This document shows, piece by piece, positions 54,927-64,000 of a stretch of DNA of 64,000 nucleotides. The DNA is from Toxorhynchites rutilus septentrionalis (taxonomy: Eukaryota > Arthropoda > Insecta > Diptera > Culicidae). Both the position numbers and the translations under genes were made by a program. The notes beneath the pieces are model-generated. The model was not told the origin of the DNA, did not search any database, and saw only the letters and a program-made list of their open reading frames with translations. Every line of letters starts with the position of its first letter. Position 1 is the first letter of the stretch. Where the stretch lies: assembly GCF_029784135.1 (NCBI RefSeq), contig NC_073746.1:299281614-299345613 (forward strand), given 5' to 3'.

Positions 54927-55440
54927 ATGCCATTCGGTTTGAACAACATTGCCCAGACTCTTGTCAGGATCATGGACCGCATTCTAGGACCAGATCTAGA
55001 ACCAGAGGTCTTCGTATATTTGGACGACATCGTCGTTGCTACAGATACTTTCGAAAAACACATGATGATCCTGAAGGAAGTGGCTGACGACTACGTAAGG
55101 CTAACTTTTCAATTGGTCTCCAAAAATCAATATTCTGCAAAAAGTCAATTAAATTCTTAGGTTATATCGTGAGTGATAAAGGATTATCAGTTGACCCGGA
55201 GAAAACGCAATGCGTGAGAGATTACCCACCCCCTAAATCACACACCGAAATACGATGCTTCATTGGAATGGTTTCTTGGTACTCCAGGTTTATTAAAAAC
55301 TTTTCAGATTACACTGCTCCAATCAACGACATACTTAAACATAAAAAAATCCAGTGGACACCTGAAGCTAATATCGCTTTCGAAGATTTGAAAAAAAATA
55401 CTCATCACACCCCCAATACTAGGTATACCAAATTATGAAC
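54927..55440 (+). pseudogene. gypsy RT fragment
   Basis: It begins MPFGLNNIAQT and VFVYLDDIVVATDTFEKHM (YLDD intact). A frameshift near 55140-55165 leads to LSVDPEKTQ, RCFIGMVSWYSRFIKNFSDYTAPI and W-x-PEANIAFEDLK. The first half of RT is missing. Confidence 0.8.
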
Positions 55441-55805
55441 ATTTTGTATCCATTGTGATGCTTCCGATAGAGCTATTGGTAGTGTTTTAGTTCAAGGTGA
55501 AAGAGACAATATGACAACTATTGCGTACTACAGTAAGAAATTATCGCCAACAGAGAGAAGGTATTCTTCCACCGAACGAGAGTGTTTAACAGTGATTTCA
55601 TCAATCGATAAATTTCGGCCTTATATTGAAGGAAGTCACTTCAAAGCTATCACCGATCAGGCTTCCTTGCTATGTTTGATGAATTTTAAGCATACTAATG
55701 GTAAACTGGTACGCTGGGCAATGAGAATATCGGAGCATCATTTTGAGCTCCAACACAAAAGGGAAAACTCCACGTTGTACCCGACGCATTATCGTGAGCT
55801 GTAGT
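55441..55805 (+). pseudogene. gypsy RNase H fragment
   Basis: A frame gives HCDASDRAIGSVLVQ, then TTIAYYSKKLSPTERRYSST, ERECLTVISSIDKFRPYIEG and AITDQASLLCLM. The catalytic residues D, E and D are visible. It ends in a stop near 55804, and the PDALSR block is frameshifted. Confidence 0.78.
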
Positions 55806-55818
55806 CGAAAACCTTCAA

Positions 55819-56583
55819 GTGTGTACTCTCGAGACAACTGACCCATGGTATAAAGAGATGCTCATAAAAGTGACTGATAACCCGATATTATACCCGAAGT
55901 TTAAAGTAGTTAATGAGAAGCTTCTAAAACTTTGCAAATGCAAAAACGAGTTGCAACAGAACGTTGAAGAATGGAGGATAGTTGTTCCTCAAAATCACAT
56001 TGAAGACGTCTTAAAAGAACATCATGACCTACCAATTTCTGGACACCTCGGAGTTCCAAAAACAACAGCGAGGAATAAAACATTTTACTATTGGGAATGC
56101 ATGGATAGTGATATTAAGAACTACATTTCAATCTGTGAAATAGGCGAGACCTGTAATGATCTAAACAAGAACACGGTAACCCCAATGATAAATCAAATAG
56201 TTTCCTCCCGAAAATGGGAATCAATAGCGGGGGATTTTAGTTGCCCCTATCCCAGAACACGATCAGGTAATACCGTAATTTTTGTAGTCGTAGATGTATT
56301 AACAAAATTTTGTTTAATATTTCCCATGAGACAGGCCGAAACGTCCCGTATGGTAAAAATTTTAAAGAACGAAATTTTTCTTGTATACGGAACACCAAGA
56401 AGAATAATTTCTGATAATGGAACACAGTTCCTGAGTCACGAATACAAGAAACTATTAGACGATTACAACATTGAATCATTTCGAGCACCAAAATATCATG
56501 CCCAAGCAAACATGGCAGAGAGATACAACCGTGTTATCGGGCAAACAATCCGTGCATACCTCGGGGATGATCATACTCGATGA
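55819..56583 (+). pseudogene. gypsy integrase fragment
   Basis: The 254-residue frame has the N-terminal zinc region (HHDLPISGHLGVPKT; the later Cys pair is altered, CEIGETC). The catalytic core has IAGDFSCPYPRTR, RRIISDNGTQF and ANMAERYNRVI, so the D, D, E triad is intact. It stops at 56583; a decayed C-terminal region continues to about 56960. Confidence 0.82.
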
Positions 56584-57050
56584 GATGAATACCTTCCTGA
56601 AATAGGGTGCGCAATCCGTACATCCATCAGCGATTCAACAAAGTATAGCCCATATTTTCCTAATTTCGAAACCAAGATGAATTTCAATTCTAGATGCTAA
56701 AACGGGGACTGATATCATTCGCAGAGATCCTGAAAGAGAAATATTAGAACATATCGACAAAACACCAAAAATATTAGCCATAGCCAGAAACAATTTTAAA
56801 AAAGCATTTGACCATCAAGCCAAATACTATAATCTTCGATCTTCGAATCGCATCTGATTTTGAACCAGGAGAAAAAGTATTTACGAAAAATATTGTCCGC
56901 ATGCCCTATGTGTGGGGGCAGTTTCGGACAACGAAAAAAAATTTAAAATTTTATGTTTATGAACAATTAATTCCGTTTCCTCTTATTTCCAGCACATTCT
57001 GCATTTTTCTGTTGATCAGTATTTGTCTGAAAGGAAACTGCTTGCTATGA

Positions 57051-57594
57051 GAGTCAGTACAAAATCGTGATTTTGATTTCTTCCGTTTCCGAGTGGTGGT
57101 TTTCCGCGGTGAAGTTTTTTTGGAAAAAATTCAACATTTTCCGGTGACAAAGTTGCTGTGCTGTAGACGCAATGTCTTGCAGCATTGTTGTATTACCTGA
57201 TGAGTCAGTTGCTACCTCCGCTCCAGTAGGTGAAATCATTCGAGCATTCAAAATCCTTGTCCGAAAAAACTTTTCTTGAAAATGGAAAGACCACCCTGAT
57301 TCTATTTCGTTGCAACACAGACAGTTACAATTTCAACAAGATACATTCATACATTGTTGAATGCTTAGAATAAAGTATATCTAACGTCAATTTCGTTCAA
57401 AAGAGTTGTTTGTTTATTTATTTTGCTTAAATATGGAAATTTCAGCTGTCCAGTTTCTATAAGACCATTTCAAAATTCGTAAATATTATCAATGAAAAAT
57501 TCAAAACGGTCGGTAACATGTCAATAATTGGCAACCTTGCCATTTCGGCTATAAACCTGGAAAATTCGTGTTGGAATACTATTTATTTACCAAA
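57051..57594. other. No gene seen
   Basis: AT-rich sequence between the gypsy remnant and a Tc1-like pseudogene, with no recognisable motif. Confidence 0.35.
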
Positions 57595-58452
<858 letters not shown>

Positions 58453-58726
58453 TTTTCCCTTTGGTATTTTCCAGATTTAATTGATCAAAAAAACTAAAAC
58501 AATGGAAGAATGTAACTGGTCTTATAGAAACTTGACACTTGAAAAATACAAAACCTTTGGTTTCAAGCGCTGAGAGTATGACATATAAGCATATGAAAAT
58601 CATGCAGTGTATGGTAGTCACCAATACCAATACACTAGAATATAAGTTGAAGCATTGTTTGTTTATCATGGCCTGGTCTTATATAAGTTGGCAGAGTCTA
58701 GGATAAAACTCATATTAAAAGAAGCA

Positions 58727-59170
58727 TTATAAGCTTATGCAACTATACCTGAAAGGTCGTGTATAGAAATAGTTTTTCCAGGATGATTGAGTAGCCAATC
58801 GTTCTGGGAAACTGAGAGATTTTGCTTGAAAGGGCCCATAATAGAAACATCCAGCGGTTGTAAGCGATTTGTGACATAAGGTGGGAAAGATGCATGAATT
58901 GTGCAATTTTCTCGGCAATATTTTATTGTTTCCAAAGTGCAATTACTTTTTGATTGATTTTTGATTTTTTGAAATTGATTCGTTCACGTTGCTTTTTGCT
59001 TCCTTTGTCAAATGGTCCAGGACATTGAGAAACAGCTTTCCCGTTATGCAAACGTTAGTTGAGAAATTAGCAACGTTCTATTCGAAACTAGTTCGATAGC
59101 TCTTTCCACCTAATCTTCGTTGATGCTGGTTCCATCGGTTTTCTTTTCGTAGTTTCGAACCATCATTAGG
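58727..59170 (-). pseudogene. pogo/Tigger-type transposase remnant
   Basis: A minus-strand frame (58735-58935) reads ASFPPYVTNRLQPLDVSIMG and PFKQNLSVSQNDWLLNHPGK followed by TISIHDLSGI. This is the FPPH-T-H-x-LQPLDV block that follows the second catalytic residue in pogo/CENP-B-like transposases. Farther upstream (about 59100-59165) MMVRNYEKKTDGTSINED resembles the N-terminal psq-type HTH start. The central part is deleted. Confidence 0.7.
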
Positions 59171-60597
59171 TCTGAGAATCAGACTAAATTGATGTTTGTT
59201 AGTAAACAACAATCAGACACAAATAGTATGAGGTATTAAACAGTATCCGAATGTACCCCGTGAACGATGTCCGAATGTGCCCCAATAATAATCTAAAACA
59301 TTGCGGAACACACCAAATCAATCGGACTAACCGTTTTTGAGTTATATATATACAGTTAGTTATATATTTTTAATAAACAAAAATCCTGAAATTCTTTGTG
59401 GTATAGGTTTCTTTTTAACATCATTTACAGGTATCGATACTGCCCATAACTTCTAATACTAAGCATTTGCAAAACAGTGACTGTAAAAACCAGCGATAAA
59501 ATGTTTTCGTGAGCAAATTCGGGATTTGAATCAAGTTTCGAAGAACAAATTCCATGTTTTGGGGCATAGTATTTTTCCAAAGAAAAATATCTTACATAGA
59601 TCATCTGAATCGGTCTAGTAGCTCAAAGGTTATGATTTTTAGAAGAAAATTGCACTTTTGCTGTCCGGAATTTGAGACAAATATTCATCAAATATATTTT
59701 TAGTTTTTCACCATTAATATGTATTTGTACATCAATTTTATGGTGGACAAATGAAAGAAAAGTATCCAAAAACCACAATAATTCCGCGAAATTCGTCTCT
59801 CTTGTTTCATTTACAGATCTTGAAGAGGACAATGAGTTACTCTCATTAGATTCGTCGCAAGATATTTTATGTGCTCCAATAACATCGCCAGCAAGACTGT
59901 TCCTCTTGACTTGAACCTCGGTTCTAAAAAGGTTGCAATTAAGTAATTCTGACCTTCTCCGAAGTAGTTGAATCGGTATCAGAAAAAAAACCCGTTGAAG
60001 ATTATTTGCAGAAAACTTGAATCTCTATTAAAAGATCCACGGAAACGGACAATTTATTCATATTTCATTATTTTTATGTAAAAATGTGTTTATTTCTTCA
60101 AAAATGTAATCCTATATTCGCTTCATGCACACATGCAGTGTCTTCTAGTTTCGTATTCGCATATAAAAAGCCAAATATCCGGCAATCCGGCTATCCGGTG
60201 TCCGTTTCATCACTAATTGATACCGTTTTCACTTCCTCTACTCTCTACTTTCCCTCTACTTAAAACTGATCATGTTTGTTCACGAAAATTATCATAAATG
60301 GGCATAAGAAAGGTTCATAAATACTGCTAAGTGATTAAAAATTAGTTTTTGCGTCGCATTCTTGTATAATCAAAAACAGTTTTGCATCAATCAAAAAGGT
60401 TATTTTTTTGCTTGGATATAACGTAACTCGATATAACGTAACGAGTAAAAAAAAATAAAGTTGCCTTATATATGTATATATTTTTCTATTTTCAAGTAAT
60501 TTTTGTTTAGGACTAAATGAGAAACCGATGATGCAAATTGTGCTTTTTGGCCATAAAGAATACATCTGAAAAATTTGAGCAAAATCAAAAACAAATA
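59171..60597. other. No gene seen
   Basis: AT-rich. GGATATAACGTAACTCGATA near 60414-60440 is related to the ends of the pogo-like element at 10958. The rest shows nothing I can assign. Confidence 0.35.
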
Positions 60598-61184
60598 CAG
60601 CCATTCCATGCCAAACCGATATAGTGGTTCTCAGATTTTCGTCAAAAGTGGTAAATTTGTTCTTTATCGCAAGCTATTAGACCCGCATTTTTCAATTTTT
60701 TTCATTAGGGTGCCCATTTCCATTGGGTGATTCGGGTGATCCGAAAAATCCATTTTTTCGCAGTTTGTTTTTTATAGTTTTCATGGTCTCCGAACCAAGG
60801 GCGTTATTTTTTTTTCATATTTTTCTGGAAAGCGAAGGATTTTTCACATAACATATGTCGAAGCTAGAGAGGCGTTTTTTTCGTTTTTGAGTTATGATTT
60901 TTCAAAGTTAACCGATGGTCCAAAAATAATTTTTCTCTTTTTTCCCAAAAATGATTCTCTTCAAAAATTTCTTTCTTTTGAACTACTGGACCGAACCAGA
61001 TGATCGACACATCAAATTAAAGCCTATTAGCTAGCTTTTTTTTTTTGGAAAAAATGACACACTTGCCAATTAATTGGATTATAGTCGCATAGAAATATTG
61101 AACGAAGACTGAAAACATGTTAACTTTGAAAAATCATAACTCAAAAACGAAAAACAACACCACTCTGGTAATCGGATATGGTCT

Positions 61185-61352
61185 GTGAATGTCGTTTTTC
61201 TCCAGGTATTCGGTTACAATTCGAGCGGTATGCGGCGTCGCGTTATCGTGGTGCAGTATCCAGGTGTTCGCGATCTCGGGGTGCTTCTTCGAAATGTGTG
61301 ATCGGATGGTTCTCAACGCGTTCAAATAATATTGCGAGTTAACAGTGACATT
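61185..61352 (-). pseudogene. mariner transposase fragment
   Basis: The minus strand reads VTVNSQYYLNALRTIRSHIS, then ANTWILHHDNATPHTARIVT and EYLEKNDI. The HHDNA-P-HTA block carries the second catalytic Asp of mariner transposases. Nothing else of the protein survives; the piece is enclosed by the fold-back arms. Confidence 0.8.
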
Positions 61353-62024
61353 CTGAGTGTAGGGACAATACTGAAAGTTGTTCTGGAAACAAATTAAAAC
61401 ACGCTCTACACGCTCCCGAGGTCATTTCAACCATAACCAATGTAGTCTCTTTGAAAAAAATCACTGATAGTTGTTTCTGAATGCTCCTCGTATGTAGATC
61501 ATTTGAATCGGTTCAGTAGTTCAAAAGCTATGATTTTTTATAGGGGAAAAAGGGGTAAAAATAGATTTTTCTGATCATCGGTTAATTTTGAGAATAACTC
61601 GGGAACAAAAAAATATCGCCTCTCTGATTTATCGATATGTTATGTAAAAAAACCTCAGCTACCAAGAAAAAAAAAGAATATAAAAATATAGCGCCTTTGG
61701 TCCCGAGACCATCTAAATTATAAAAAACAAATACAATCAACAATTACGGAAACAAAATATTTTTTTAGGAATTGTCGTATTTTTACAATGAAGATTAGTT
61801 CATCGGTTTCAATTTGATGTATTGATCGTCTTAATCGGTTCGTTCTAGTGTTTTAGCGCCGATTCGTGTTTTCAATGCATAAAAAAAGGAAAAGATACAT
61901 TTTTGACCTTTACGGAAAATTAGTTGAAAGTTCTTGTAGAAGTCGAAAAATTACAAAATTAGGCAATTTCGATTGCTTTCGGTCTGCCAAAAGTCAAAAC
62001 AAGCTACATAATGGCTACATTGAG

Positions 62025-62165
62025 CGATGAGAGTTGAGCGTTGAGCGTTGAACTGTCAGTGTTTAGTATTGAACGTTGAGCGTTAAGTGTTGAGCTGTGA
62101 GCGTTGAGCGTTGAGCGTTAAGTGTTGACGTTGTATATGTTTCCGTTTCCGTTTCCGTTTTCGTT
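62025..62165 (+). repeat. GTTGAGC heptamer minisatellite followed by TTTCCG hexamers
   Basis: About a dozen GTTGAGC-like 7-mers with variants (GTTAAGT, GTTGAAC) span 62025-62127. Four TTTCCG/TTTTCG hexamers follow near 62139-62165. Low-complexity, non-coding. Confidence 0.85.
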
Positions 62166-62724
62166 TGTGTTTTTACTACCGCCATTTCGTTCTATCACTT
62201 TCTACGTCTCGCTTTAACACTTTCATTTTTCATTCAACAGAATGTTATGTGACGCGAGCAATCGGCATAGCACCAACATTCCCCTATTAACTCTCAGCTT
62301 ATCAAATGAGCGCTCATCACTATCTGTAGAGGAATTTCATGCCAACTCGACTGATCAATGGCTGCATAATCTCAGATTGTAGTAAAACATTGTAGGTGTA
62401 AGGACGATGATCATTTAAGCTGCTTTTAAAAAAATATTTGTCTCTAGGCAATGTGAAAAAACATAATTAAAAGAAATCCAATATGTTTTGCAGGCTAGAA
62501 GACTAGCTCATTTGCTTTAATTTGATTTGTCGATCATTTGAATCGGTTCAGTAATTCAAAAGTAATTTTTGGAAAAAGGGAAAAAGTTGATTTTTCGGAG
62601 CACCCTAAAATGCAAATGAACGCGCTAATGAAAAAATGGGTCTAATATTTTACAATAAGGAACGAAACTACCAATTTTCACGAAAATTTGAAAACCTCTA
62701 TATCGGTTTGACGTGGAATGGCTG

Positions 62725-64000
62725 ATATGATATGTGGTATTCTCGGTTTCGGTTGATTGGTTTGCATGTCAAACTATTGAAAACATTGATGATAATCCAG
62801 AGCGAAGCAAAGTTTTCACCACATCTCATATGCACAAATTTACGATAAAGTCGTTTCACCGTAAGTTTTTTGTAACATTTTTACAACACATTCATTGTAA
62901 AAATCTAGAAAATATCTACAGCGATCCTGAATAACAGATTACGCTCAAACGTCACATCAATATAAAGAACAGTTGTACCAGCTTATGGCAGTATTCTAGT
63001 CTTCAAAAAAAAATCTTTTTTTTCCTTCATATTTTAGTTTAGGCAGTCATAAATATACCTTAGAAAGGAGTTATCGAAAATTCTATTATTTACGATTTAG
63101 AGCTATTTTAGTGACTTGATACGGCCATAACAATGAGCTTTCTCAAGTTCTACAGAACCGATTTATGTCGAATTAATATGGATACAATCTGCAGGCAAAA
63201 TTTTACTATTTAAAACAAATCGGGAAACGTAAGAAAAATCGTTTTAAACCGCATTTTGTTTTTCAAACAGCCGCCATTTTGTCAAAAAAAGATGTTTTTG
63301 ACTTGTCCGAGATTCATGCGATAGCGGCATCTTTACTGATTCAAAATCTGTTTTTCGAGCCCTCTCACTTCATCAGTTCTTAACTACCGTTTTGTCTCAT
63401 ATTCCGAACACTTAAGCTTTGATGGTCATTAAACAGTGTCTCATTACTCAAAATAGTACTCATTCGCGAAATTAAATTGATTTTTGGATACCTTCTTTTT
63501 TATTTAACTACAATAAAATTGATTTACAAATACATATTCATGGTGGAAAACTAAAAATATTTTTTAACACCTTTGTCTCAAATTCCGAACAGAAAAAATG
63601 CATTAAAAAAAACAATAACGTTTAAACTACTGGATCGATTCATATGATCGATATATCAAATCAAAGTCAATTAGCTAGTCTTTTTTGGAAAAATGTTATG
63701 CTTGTAACAAAAACTTGATTTTGCTTTTGTAATTAATGATTGGATTTGTTTCTTATGGTTTCGGGACCTATATCGCTATATCGCTATATCGGTATCGATA
63801 CCCGTAAATGATGTTAAAATGGAGTATATAACCTAAAGAATCTCAGGGTTTCGAATATTAAATTATTTATAACAATAAAATTCAGTAAATTCGCATTTAA
63901 AAATGAAGTGTTCGCAATTTGAATCATGCTTTCTACGCATGATTCATGTTCCGAACACTAATTTTAATGAAGATTTCTGCATAAAATATCATTTTAATTT
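62725..64000. other. Dispersed repeats, no gene
   Basis: 63120-63230 resembles 38600-38720 (CAAGT.CTACAGAACCGATT and GATTTATGTCGAAT words), and 63300-63360 resembles 40105-40145. 63590-63830 is another inverted arm of the fold-back family. TTCCGAACA words recur at about 63401, 63583 and 63950. No coding frame is supported. Confidence 0.45.

Larger units (their letters stand above)
54900..57050 (+). mobile_element. Degenerate Ty3/gypsy element, pol only
   Basis: RT (from the middle of the domain), RNase H, integrase and a C-terminal remnant follow in order on the plus strand. The frames change several times. It is a different lineage from 14147-22385. No flanking LTRs could be matched, so both ends are lost or unrecognised. 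Confidence 0.75.
60598..62724. repeat. 2.1 kb fold-back element with long inverted arms
   Basis: The left end CAGCCATTCCATGCCAAACC and the inverse of the right end, CAGCCATTCCACGTCAAACC, begin arms that stay similar for about 60 bases (CGATATAG.GGTT, TTTTCGT.AAA). They continue as looser inverted repeats: 60725-61150 against 61490-62640. ATA occurs just outside both ends. A mariner fragment sits between the arms. There is no coding gene of its own. Confidence 0.65.

Overview
The window looks like repeat-dense, AT-rich insect nuclear DNA, most likely from a culicine mosquito such as Aedes. The evidence is the combination of element families: a DD37E Tc1/mariner transposon, an I-clade LINE resembling MosquI, jockey-like LINE fragments, tRNA-derived SINEs, TTAA-flanked piggyBac-like MITEs, a short Helitron, Ty3/gypsy elements and an intron-bearing tRNA-Ile(UAU). 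I found no convincing host protein-coding gene. Almost every long reading frame belongs to a transposable element. The only confident cellular gene is the tRNA.

Layout. 0-10 kb: part of a fold-back repeat, a 0.6 kb TIR MITE, tRNA-Ile(UAU), and a candidate ~4.2 kb DNA element (about 4573-8821). That element carries a two-exon minus-strand gene of the DUF7869-like, RNase H-fold type and is itself interrupted by a 1.24 kb piggyBac-like element. 10.9-13.4 kb: a pogo-like TIR element with a long imperfect palindrome nested in it. 13.5-23.4 kb: a three-level nest. A hAT remnant (8-bp TSD) contains a degenerate Tc1-like transposase, which is split by a complete Ty3/gypsy retrotransposon with a 4-bp TSD. 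24-34 kb: MITEs, fold-back repeats, a 5'-truncated LINE with a perfect 24-bp TSD, a repeat family with internal 97-bp tandem units, and a jockey-like LINE whose RT active site is mutated. 34.4-37 kb and 46.9-49 kb: more GC-rich, apparently single-copy islands with no gene I can call. 37-46 kb: SINEs, an inverted copy of the 97-bp-repeat element split by a solo LTR, an internally deleted mariner, a Helitron, a nearly intact DD37E mariner, a SINE with TSDs and a 110-bp tandem array. 49-53.5 kb: a large I-clade LINE with only a few inactivating lesions. 54-57 kb: a degenerate Ty3/gypsy pol. 57.5-64 kb: Tc1-like and pogo-like transposase remnants, a 150-bp (TA)n tract, and a 2.1 kb fold-back element with a mariner fragment inside it.

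How the parts relate. The window is mainly a record of nested insertions whose relative ages can be read from the target duplications. The youngest large insertion is the gypsy element at 14147-22385. Its gag and pol are open, its LTRs differ by about one base where I compared them, and a textbook -1 slippery heptamer joins gag to pol. The most novel-looking items are the DUF7869-type gene with its candidate terminal repeats and the fold-back families with long inverted arms. All family assignments come from reading motifs; no database search was run.
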